From Campylobacteraceae bacterium (GTDB taxonomy: Bacteria > Campylobacterota > Campylobacteria > Campylobacterales > Sulfurovaceae): a DNA stretch of 12,983 bases. The notes below the pieces were generated by a model. It did no database searches and had not been told where the DNA came from. It saw only the letters and a list, made by a program, of their open reading frames with translations. The number at the start of each line of letters is the position of its first letter. The first letter of the stretch is position 1. Positions 1 through 6,923 of the stretch are shown here, piece by piece. The DNA is taken from positions 1 to 12,983 of the forward strand of contig JALWVW010000311.1 of the NCBI GenBank assembly GCA_027079365.1, given 5' to 3'. The position numbers and the translations under genes were made by a program.

Positions 1-1284
1 TTTCCAGTGTGCGATGGATTTCTCGATATTTCTATCTGCGATATCCAGAGGATTTTCTGTCGTAGGCTCCAGATCAAGTTTGGCAGATGCCAGAGCTACA
101 ATCTCAGGGTCAGGTGCCACAGGGGTTTTGCCAAAGCGTCCCAGCACCATTTTCCCATATCCCGGAGCGATCTGCTTCCAGGGGCCAAACATCACATTGG
201 CATAGGCCTGCTGCCAGTAGAACTGGCTGACCGGTGTCACAGAAGTACCATAGCCTCCACGCTCTACAACCTCTTTCATGGCGGCGATCACTTCATCGAA
301 TTTATCCAGATTGCCGCTGTCTCTCATCATTTGGGTGTTGGCAGTCAATGCGCCACCCGGCATCGGTGAGAAGGGAATCAGAGGACTGACCTGTGTCGCC
401 TCCGGTGGAATAAAGTACTCTTCCAGACATGCTCTCAGCGTCTCTTCATATTTGAGTACTTTGTCAAGCTTGAGGTCGCCGAGATTGTAGTCGGTTCCTT
501 TGGTAGCATGTAGCAGCGTCAGGATATCAGGCTGGCTTGTACCACCACTGACTGGTGAGGCTGCTAGATCGATACCGTTGGCACCGCCCTCCAGTGCTGC
601 CAGATAGCAGGCCACACTGACCCCTGCTGTCTCATGTGTGTGTAGCCTGAGGTGTGTCTCCTGACCTAGGAGTTTTCTTGCCATAGAGATCGTCTCGAAG
701 ACCTTGTGGGGATTGGAGGTACCGGAAGCATCTTTGAAGCAGACAGAATCAAATGCAATCCCACTGTCAAGGATATTGCGCAGTGTCTTCTCATAAAAAT
801 CCACATCATGCGCCCCTTTGCACCCAGGGGGCAGATCCATCATCGTCACTACCACTTCGTGGTTCATGCCGTGCTTGTTGACACAGCTTGCACTGTAGGC
901 CAGATTGTCCACATCATTCAGTGCATCAAAGTTTCTGACTGTTGTGGTGCCATGCTTGGCAAACATCTTTGCAAAAAGGTCGATCATCTCACGGCTGGCA
1001 GTATCGAGCATGACTGTATTGATACCTCTTGAGAGGATCTGCAGATTCGCATCAGGCCCTACGATCTCCCGAAACTTGTCCATCATATCAAATGCATTTT
1101 CCTGTAGATAGAAAAAGAGGCTTTGGAACCTGGCACCGCCACCAAATTCAAAGTGATTGATACCTGCTTTTTTGGCCGCTTCTACCGCAGGAAAAAAGTC
1201 CTCCATCAGTACCCTTCCTCCAAAGACAGATTGGAATCCGTCTCTAAAGGTCGTGTCCATAATATCGATATATTTTTTTGCCAT
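1..1284 (-). CDS. OadA/PycB-type biotin-dependent carboxyltransferase subunit, 3'-truncated by window edge
   Basis: I read 428 open codons from the ATG at 1284 to position 1 with no stop, so the C-terminal part (probably the biotinyl domain) lies outside. The protein is an HMGL-like TIM-barrel carboxyltransferase followed by a conserved-carboxylase (PYC_OADA) region. Such subunits move CO2 between carboxybiotin and pyruvate/oxaloacetate. Visible signatures are RDGFQS (14-19), FEFGGGARF (45-53), RNFDALND (117-124), CFKDASG (182-188, with the expected catalytic Lys184), HTHETAG (215-221, with the HxH metal ligands), SGGTSQP, and further on PGGALTAN and VTPVSQ. Canonical family members have RDAHQS and WGGATFD instead, so this is a divergent branch. 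A purine-rich AAAAGGG lies just before the start, and the gene begins 12 nt after oadG, indicating one operon. It could be annotated as oadA, pycB or 'biotin attachment protein'; the substrate is inferred. Confidence 0.85.
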   Translation of the reverse strand, partial: MAKKYIDIMDTTFRDGFQSVFGGRVLMEDFFPAVEAAKKAGINHFEFGGGARFQSLFFYLQENAFDMMDKFREIVGPDANLQILSRGINTVMLDTASREMIDLFAKMFAKHGTTTVRNFDALNDVDNLAYSASCVNKHGMNHEVVVTMMDLPPGCKGAHDVDFYEKTLRNILDSGIAFDSVCFKDASGTSNPHKVFETISMARKLLGQETHLRLHTHETAGVSVACYLAALEGGANGIDLAASPVSGGTSQPDILTLLHATKGTDYNLGDLKLDKVLKYEETLRACLEEYFIPPEATQVSPLIPFSPMPGGALTANTQMMRDSGNLDKFDEVIAAMKEVVERGGYGTSVTPVSQFYWQQAYANVMFGPWKQIAPGYGKMVLGRFGKTPVAPDPEIVALASAKLDLEPTTENPLDIADRNIEKSIAHWK

Positions 1285-1296
1285 TGAAACCCTTTT

Positions 1297-1545
1297 CTAT
1301 GATTTGTTTTTACGAAATTCCGTGACTGCTGCAATCACCGCTGCGACATGTGCCTGCTGGTCAGTATTGCCGGTACGAGAGGCTGAAGATGGCGGAGTAA
1401 CCACCGGTGCCTTGTCCGGAAAGTACTTCCCGATGATACGAGCCTGAAGCTTGACCGAGAGGATCATTACATACAGGAAAATGAACACTACGCCCATGCC
1501 CAGTACCATAAACTTCAGTGCTTCTGTTATAAGATTTACTTCCAT
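1297..1545 (-). CDS. oadG: Oxaloacetate decarboxylase gamma subunit (OadG family)
   Basis: This 82-residue protein has the OadG layout. A short N-terminus leads into one membrane helix (about residues 9-32) carrying the typical LGMGVVFIFLY stretch. A Pro/Ser/Thr-rich linker (47-62) follows, then an amphipathic tail HVAAVIAAVTEFRK (66-79). In the family, the gamma subunit anchors and assembles the alpha carboxyltransferase with the sodium-pumping beta subunit in the inner membrane and helps bind metal. The alpha-like gene starts 12 nt downstream, which supports the assignment. A beta subunit would be expected beyond the left edge but is not visible. An AAGG lies 9 nt before the ATG. Length and topology fit the family well. 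Confidence 0.85.
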   Translation of the reverse strand: MEVNLITEALKFMVLGMGVVFIFLYVMILSVKLQARIIGKYFPDKAPVVTPPSSASRTGNTDQQAHVAAVIAAVTEFRKNKS

Positions 1546-1637
1546 TTGTTTCTACCTTTGGGAAAACTGAAATTCCCTCTTGTTGGGATGCTCAATTTTA
1601 GCTATTTTTAGGCTTGGCTCTGCTTAAAAACACTGTG

Positions 1638-3023
1638 CTATCTGCGTCTTTTTTTTCTTTTGTTACTTCCTGTCTGCTTCTGATCCTGCTGGTGTTCATG
1701 CAGCATGTGCTCTACCTCGGAGGCATCATACCCTATCTGAAAACCGGTACCACTCTGCCCTTCGGAGAGCATGTAGGAGAGTGCTTTTTTGATAAAGGTG
1801 CCCTGATCCATCCTGGAGAGTGATTGCAGTGCTTTGTCGATATGTGGATGGATAGCTGTTTCCTCAAGCTTTTGGATCATAAAGTCAATCGACTCCTGGG
1901 AGAGACTGCCATCTCCCACCACAAGTGTATCCAGTCTCATCTCTGCGCCCACCTCTTTCTGTATGCGCTGAAGTTCACGAAACTCCTCGGTGGTGACCAG
2001 TGTAATCGCCTGTCCTGACTTGCCTGCTCTGCCTGTACGGCCGATACGGTGCACATAGCTCTGCGGGTCAAACGGGATGTGATAATTAAAGACATGGGTG
2101 ACATCCTTGACATCCAGTCCTCTGGCTGCCACATCAGTAGCTACGAGGATCTTTGTCTGCGCCCTGCGGTAGGACTTAACCACTGTTTCTCTCTCTATCT
2201 GCTCCATATCTCCATGCAGCCCGCTGGCAGCGAAACCCATTGCCTGGAGGTGCTCAGTAAGTCTGTCGACCTCGCGCTTCATGCGGCAAAATATCAGACA
2301 TTTGTTGAAATTTTCAGCCTCTAAAAGCTGTACGATCGTCTCATCCCTCTGGCTTTCATTGATTACAAAATAACGCTGATCAATGATATTGTTGGTCGTC
2401 GCCTCATCACCTACAACGGAGATAAACTCTGGCTGATAGAGTATCTGGTCTGCCAGTTGCTTGATCGGTGTAGGCATGGTTGCGGAGAAAAGCAGTGTCT
2501 GGCGATTCTGGGGGATATATTCAAAGATCTCTTTGATGTCATCCAGAAAGCCCATATCCAGCATCTCGTCCGCTTCGTCCAATACCACTATCTCCGGATT
2601 GAAGACATCGATCTTGCCTTTACGATAGAGATCTTTGAGTCTGCCGGGCGTGGCGACGACGATCTGTACGCCTTTGTGTATCAGGGCGATCTGTCTGCCA
2701 TATCCTACACCACCATACACTGTCAGTGTGCGGATACCCGCAAAACGACCTAGATGATAGAGCTCATCGCTCACCTGTGTAGCAAGCTCTCTGGTTGGGG
2801 TGATAACCAGTGCCCGCTCGATCTGTCCTTTTGCGATCATGTCCATCATCGGCAGTCCGAAGGCTGCGGTCTTTCCTGTGCCTGTATGTGCCTGTCCTAC
2901 CAGATCGTTGCCCGCAGCGATGATCGGTATCGCTTCTTTCTGTATAGGGCTAGGCTCCTTGAAGCCTGCAATTTTTACGCCTTTGGCGATATCGCGGTGA
3001 AAATCAAAATCCTGAAATGTCAT
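1638..3023 (-). CDS. DEAD-box ATP-dependent RNA helicase
   Basis: The 461-residue protein contains the complete DEAD-box core. In order: Q motif GFKEPSPIQ (20-28), Walker A AHTGTGKT (45-52), PTRELA (76-81), GG (104-105), TPGR (125-128), DEAD (149-152), SAT (180-182), LIFCR (243-247), ARGLD (300-304) and HRIGRTGRAG (325-334). Such enzymes unwind short RNA duplexes using ATP and act in ribosome assembly, mRNA turnover and cold adaptation. The roughly 120-residue C-terminal extension ends in a basic KRKKRRR tail that probably adds RNA affinity. The C-terminal half does not show enough to separate RhlE, CshA and DeaD classes, so no symbol is given. An AAGG lies 7 nt before the ATG. It is separated from uppP upstream by 180 nt with hairpins and is probably its own transcription unit. 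Confidence 0.93.
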   Translation of the reverse strand: MTFQDFDFHRDIAKGVKIAGFKEPSPIQKEAIPIIAAGNDLVGQAHTGTGKTAAFGLPMMDMIAKGQIERALVITPTRELATQVSDELYHLGRFAGIRTLTVYGGVGYGRQIALIHKGVQIVVATPGRLKDLYRKGKIDVFNPEIVVLDEADEMLDMGFLDDIKEIFEYIPQNRQTLLFSATMPTPIKQLADQILYQPEFISVVGDEATTNNIIDQRYFVINESQRDETIVQLLEAENFNKCLIFCRMKREVDRLTEHLQAMGFAASGLHGDMEQIERETVVKSYRRAQTKILVATDVAARGLDVKDVTHVFNYHIPFDPQSYVHRIGRTGRAGKSGQAITLVTTEEFRELQRIQKEVGAEMRLDTLVVGDGSLSQESIDFMIQKLEETAIHPHIDKALQSLSRMDQGTFIKKALSYMLSEGQSGTGFQIGYDASEVEHMLHEHQQDQKQTGSNKRKKRRR

Positions 3024-3129
3024 ATAAGTACCTTATGATAAATTAGGTTGGCAAGATACAAAAAAACCCATGTTGCTATCACTCGTACGGTATAGGTACA
3101 TAGATCCAAAATACGGTGCAAACCCGTAG

Positions 3130-3175
3130 GTTCAAAAATTTTTTGAACTCAAGAGAGTTTCTCGCAAGAAACTCT
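3130..3175 (-). terminator. Two adjacent stem-loops downstream of uppP, probable transcription terminator
   Basis: Two perfect inverted repeats lie side by side. Positions 3154-3162 pair with 3167-3175 (9-bp stem AGAGTTTCT, loop TGCG on the minus strand, a UNCG-type tetraloop). Positions 3130-3137 pair with 3141-3148 (8-bp stem GTTCAAAA around a 3-nt loop). Read on the minus strand, the first hairpin comes about 30 nt after the uppP stop and the second follows immediately and is A/T-rich. There is no clean uridine run directly after the first stem, so the termination role is inferred. Confidence 0.5.
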
Positions 3176-3203
3176 ATGAATGCAAGGCTTTATAAATTTT
3201 ACT

Positions 3204-3968
3204 TTACAGTATCATAAGTAGAATGATACCAAAAATTATCCTATAGATACCAAAGGGCACAAAAGAGAAGCGTTGGATAAAGACCAAAAAGAGCTTTACA
3301 GTAACATAGGCCACCACGAAAGCCACCACGAAACCAATCGCAAAGGCGGTAATATCAGCACCGGCAAAGTCCTGGTAGTGCTTGAGTAGTGAATAGAGAG
3401 AAACCGCGCCCATCACTGGAATTGCCAGCAGAAAAGAGAAGTCCGAGGAGGCCTTGCGATCCAGTCCGCTCAGCAGTCCCCCTATGATCGTGGCACCTGA
3501 ACGGCTGGTGCCGGGGATGATAGCAAAGATCTGTGCGATACCGACCCAGAGTGCCTGCATCCAGCCAACCCCCTCTGCTTCTGTGACCTGATGGGGTGTC
3601 TCTTTATAGAAATATTCTACAACGAGAAAAACCACCCCACCGATGATGAACATATAGGCCACCGTCTTGCTATTGAACAGGACATCCACATAGTCTTTGG
3701 CCAAAAACCCTGCGATCGCGAAAGGGACAAATGCTAGCATTAGTTTGGCCCAGAGGTCGATCTTTTTGGGACTGAGTTTCTCTCTGTAGATCAGCATTAC
3801 TGCCAGTATGGCGGCAAATTGTATAATAATCTCATAGGCATTGACCACCGCACTCTGGGGGATGCCTAGAAACCTGCCTGCCACAATCATATGCCCTGTC
3901 GATGAGATAGGTAAAAACTCTGTAAATCCCTCGATAATTCCGATAATGATCGCCTGAATACTGTCCAT
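3204..3968 (-). CDS. uppP: Undecaprenyl-diphosphatase (UppP/BacA family)
   Basis: UppP removes a phosphate from undecaprenyl pyrophosphate to regenerate the lipid carrier for peptidoglycan and other envelope polymers, and its overproduction gives bacitracin tolerance. The 254-residue protein is strongly hydrophobic with several membrane helices. It has both family signatures: EGFTEFLPISSTGH (13-26), with the paired glutamates E13 and E17 plus H26, and PGTSRSGAT (152-160), with the conserved arginine R156. The length is close to, slightly below, the usual 260-275. It lies 11 nt after the ABC exporter gene. Its AAGGGA ribosome site overlaps that gene's TAA stop, so translation is likely coupled. 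Confidence 0.96.
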   Translation of the reverse strand: MDSIQAIIIGIIEGFTEFLPISSTGHMIVAGRFLGIPQSAVVNAYEIIIQFAAILAVMLIYREKLSPKKIDLWAKLMLAFVPFAIAGFLAKDYVDVLFNSKTVAYMFIIGGVVFLVVEYFYKETPHQVTEAEGVGWMQALWVGIAQIFAIIPGTSRSGATIIGGLLSGLDRKASSDFSFLLAIPVMGAVSLYSLLKHYQDFAGADITAFAIGFVVAFVVAYVTVKLFLVFIQRFSFVPFGIYRIIFGIILLMIL

Positions 3969-3979
3969 TGTGTTGTCCC

Positions 3980-5746
3980 TTAAATCATGGTTGAGAAGTA
4001 GCTCTCGTCTTTTGCTATAAGTATGTCCGCCGTACCATGATCCTCTACTTGACCATCTTCCAGTACATAGATATATTCTGCGTGCTGTATCGTGCTGAGC
4101 CTGTGTGCGATGGTAATGACCGTCTTGGGAGCCAGGTAGGTATGTAGATCGGCAAAGAGTCTGGCCTCGGTATGTACATCCAGTGCTGAAGTGGACTCAT
4201 CAAAGACTACGATCTGTGGATCGATCAATACCATCCGTGCAATTGCCACCCGCTGCCGCTGTCCTCCGCTGAGCTTGATGCCATCCTTGCCTACGATAGT
4301 TTCCAGTCCCTTCTCTAGCCCTTCAATGACTGTATTGAGCTGTGCTACACTGACGGCATTTTCAATCTCTGCTTTGCTGTAATGCTCCCCCAGTGTCAGA
4401 TTGAAGTAGAGGGTATCATTGAAGAGTTTGGGGTGTTGCAACACCATATGCGCATGTCTGCGAATCGTTGCCAGATCTATACTGTCATGGGAGATACCAT
4501 CATAGCGTATGTGCCCCTCTTCAAGGGGATAAAACCCCACGAGAAGATTGGCAAGTGTTGTCTTTCCTGAGCCGCTGGCACCGACAATAGCAACCTTTTG
4601 ACCCTTTTTAATATGAAGATTTATATTTTTTAATATCTTTTTATTTTTGGTGTAGCCGAAACTGAGATTCTCTACCTCTATACCTATGGATACCTTCTCT
4701 ACAAAAGGATCTTTTCCCATGCTATTTTCAGGCTCCTGCTCCATCGCAAAGATCGCATTGATCCGCTTACAGGCAGCACGGGCATTAGCAAGAGCGTACT
4801 GGAAGTTGATAATATCCTGTGTGGGTGTCATCATGATCCAGAGGTACCCAAAGATCGCCAACATTAACCCCACGCTGAGGTCGCTGTAAGCCACCGCCAG
4901 TATGCTCACTGCACGGAAGACCTCGTAACCGCCCAGAAAGATCAGAAAAGAGAGCCGAATCGCCCTGTCACTTCGCCAGCCGAAGCGTACCGAAGTCTCT
5001 TTGAGCTCCTCTGCACGCGTCTCTACCCTGTCGAAAAAATACTGCTCTTTGTTGGCTGCTTTGATCTGATGGAAGAGCTCCAGTGTCTCCCCCAATGTAG
5101 ACTGAAAGAGCTCTGTGGCAGCGTTTTCCCGGCGTTTGAGCTTGCCGACATTGCGCGCCAGATTGGCGGTAAAAAAGACCACAATAGGGTTGGTCACAAG
5201 GATAAAGATCGCCAGCTTCCAGTGAATCATCAGCAGTATTGCTGCTGTAAACAGCAGCGTCAGAATCGAGATGACAAACTTACTGACAGTCGTACCGATG
5301 AAACTGTCCACTGTGCTAACATCGGTCACAAGCTTGGAAGTGATCGCCGAGGGGCTGATCATCTCATACTCTTTGAGCGAGACCCGCTCCAGATACCCTA
5401 CAGCCCCTTTGCGCAGCTTCAGTGAGATATCCTTGGAGATACCCAGAAAGGTGCGTACTTGTATCACATTGAGCACAAACCCTACTGTACGAAGCAGCAG
5501 TGTTAACAGTAGAAAAAACAGCACATACCCTGCCAGCGACATCGGCATGATATGCGCTGCCACCCAACCTGTCATCACAGAGCTCTTTTTGAGCAACAGT
5601 TCATCTACGAGTACCGGAATAAAGAGCGGGATGGTCACGGTCATCAGTGTAGCGAGTATCGCTACGGCATTCCCTTTAATCAGGGCCTGCCTGTAGCCAA
5701 GCGCCTGAGAAATAATACCCTGAATAGTACAACGCTTGGGTCTCAT
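3980..5746 (-). CDS. MsbA-like ABC exporter half-transporter (fused membrane and ATPase domains)
   Basis: The 588-residue protein has an N-terminal ABC_membrane domain with about six hydrophobic helices (near 28-50, 68-95, 155-174, 177-195, 262-285, 288-306) and a C-terminal nucleotide-binding domain. Motifs are complete: Walker A GASGSGKTT (389-397), Q-loop Gln437, signature LSGGQ (492-496), Walker B IVVFDE (512-517), D-loop SALD (520-523) and H-loop His548. One fused half-transporter would act as a homodimer exporting a lipid, lipid-linked glycan, drug or peptide. Substrate cannot be read from sequence. No peptidase or cyclic-nucleotide domain is fused. The pairing with uppP suggests an envelope role, but this is inference. 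A GGAG lies 4 nt before the ATG and an extended -10 lies about 25 nt upstream. Confidence 0.92.
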   Translation of the reverse strand: MRPKRCTIQGIISQALGYRQALIKGNAVAILATLMTVTIPLFIPVLVDELLLKKSSVMTGWVAAHIMPMSLAGYVLFFLLLTLLLRTVGFVLNVIQVRTFLGISKDISLKLRKGAVGYLERVSLKEYEMISPSAITSKLVTDVSTVDSFIGTTVSKFVISILTLLFTAAILLMIHWKLAIFILVTNPIVVFFTANLARNVGKLKRRENAATELFQSTLGETLELFHQIKAANKEQYFFDRVETRAEELKETSVRFGWRSDRAIRLSFLIFLGGYEVFRAVSILAVAYSDLSVGLMLAIFGYLWIMMTPTQDIINFQYALANARAACKRINAIFAMEQEPENSMGKDPFVEKVSIGIEVENLSFGYTKNKKILKNINLHIKKGQKVAIVGASGSGKTTLANLLVGFYPLEEGHIRYDGISHDSIDLATIRRHAHMVLQHPKLFNDTLYFNLTLGEHYSKAEIENAVSVAQLNTVIEGLEKGLETIVGKDGIKLSGGQRQRVAIARMVLIDPQIVVFDESTSALDVHTEARLFADLHTYLAPKTVITIAHRLSTIQHAEYIYVLEDGQVEDHGTADILIAKDESYFSTMI

Positions 5747-5770
5747 GGTGCTCCGTGTTATTTTTTTGGC

Positions 5771-5779
5771 ATTATAGCA
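5771..5779 (-). promoter_or_regulatory. Extended -10 promoter for the ABC exporter-uppP pair
   Basis: On the minus strand this reads TGCTATAAT, a perfect TGn-TATAAT extended -10 box. The predicted start near 5764 gives a leader of about 18 nt before the ATG at 5746. No convincing -35 is present, as is common for extended -10 promoters. The box lies in the left arm of an 8-bp inverted repeat (5771-5778 with 5792-5799), which could be an operator. Confidence 0.6.
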
Positions 5780-5930
5780 TAATAGATTTAGGCTATAATC
5801 AATAGGCTCAGTATCCTCTCCTTATCCATCTCGGTTATCCTGCATCTGGCATTAAACATATATTTTTTATGTAATATTTTTTCCTCACCCCGAACCCAAG
5901 GAAAAGGAAAAGAATAAACCTGCACAGTGC

Positions 5931-6923
5931 TTAGTAGCGATACTCTGTCAAGATTCTCATATAGTTTGCACGTTCATAGGCTGCGGGATTGGCAGTATGA
6001 TGGAGTGAAATACTGCCTTTCATCTGTGCAATGGAGTCATACTCTTTTTCCTCCATCCAAGTACTGAGATCATTTAGAACTCTGTCAACATAGGATTCGC
6101 CATATTTCATGAGAGCTGAGACCATTTGCACTGTGTCCGCACCACTCATTATTGCTTTGAGAATATCCTCATGGGTATGGACACCCGTGGAGGCACATAG
6201 AGAGGCAGCAACCTTCTTGTACAGGATGGCACTCCAACGGAGGCTTTCGCTAAGTTCGGCAGCACTACTGGGTCGAATTGTCTGTACAGCGGTCAGTGCT
6301 TCGAGGTCGACATCGACCTGCACAGGGCGGTCAAAAAGTACAAGTCCCTTGGCGCCCTTATCGCTAAACTGCTTGGCCATATTGGCAGGTGAGGAAAATA
6401 CTGCATTCATCTTGATACTGACAGGAATAGAGACAGTTTCGAGGACAGCCTCCAATGCCTCAAGATAAAGTTTTTCAACCATGGATCCATCCACTTCAAT
6501 ATCAGTGGGAATATAGGTAATATTGAGCTCCAGACCATCTGCTCCTGCTTCCTGAAGTTTGCCGGCATACTCGATCCATCCACCTCTGGAAACACCATTG
6601 AGTGATGCAATCAGAGGAATAGAGAGGCTAGACTTTAAAGTATTGATCTCTTCAAGATAATGCTCAGACTCAAGATTACTCAGCTCCATATCGGGAAAGT
6701 AACCGACTGCCTCGGCATAACTTTCGCCTCCTTTAAACAGAAAATGGTCGATTTCATGGCTCTCATGATTGATCTGCTCTTCAAATATTGAGTGCAGTAC
6801 GATCGCAGCGACACCAGCATCTTCAAGACGCTTGATCGAATCACTGGAGGCGGTCAAAGGAGAAGCACCTGCAATGATAGGGTTTTTCAGGGTAAGTCCC
6901 ATATAGGTAGTCTCAAGTTTCAT
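5931..6923 (-). CDS. Dihydroorotate dehydrogenase-like flavoprotein
   Basis: This 330-residue TIM-barrel protein resembles class 1 dihydroorotate dehydrogenases and the flavin domain of dihydropyrimidine dehydrogenase. Visible family parts are the N-terminal GLTLKNPIIAGASPLT (9-24), PLIASLNG (103-110), LELNITYIP (131-139), an IKMN strand (170-173) with the usual flavin-contacting lysine, and a C-terminal phosphate-binding region STGVHTHEDI (245-254) with GADTVQMVSAL (261-271). The usual NxSCPN active-site loop is replaced by NITYIP, so the catalytic Cys/Ser base is not recognisable and a true PyrD role is doubtful. Its ATG overlaps the nifJ stop by 4 nt (ATGA), indicating translational coupling. 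DHOD-like genes beside nifJ are known in other bacteria, but their function is unclear. It may pass electrons to or from the ferredoxin pool (inference). Confidence 0.85.
   Translation of the reverse strand: MKLETTYMGLTLKNPIIAGASPLTASSDSIKRLEDAGVAAIVLHSIFEEQINHESHEIDHFLFKGGESYAEAVGYFPDMELSNLESEHYLEEINTLKSSLSIPLIASLNGVSRGGWIEYAGKLQEAGADGLELNITYIPTDIEVDGSMVEKLYLEALEAVLETVSIPVSIKMNAVFSSPANMAKQFSDKGAKGLVLFDRPVQVDVDLEALTAVQTIRPSSAAELSESLRWSAILYKKVAASLCASTGVHTHEDILKAIMSGADTVQMVSALMKYGESYVDRVLNDLSTWMEEKEYDSIAQMKGSISLHHTANPAAYERANYMRILTEYRY

Noticed and set aside
5840..5930. Intrinsic terminator after the DHOD-like gene
   Set aside because: Only a weak 6-bp TTTCCT/AGGAAA pairing with a long loop is present, and it is followed by A rather than T residues on the transcribed strand.
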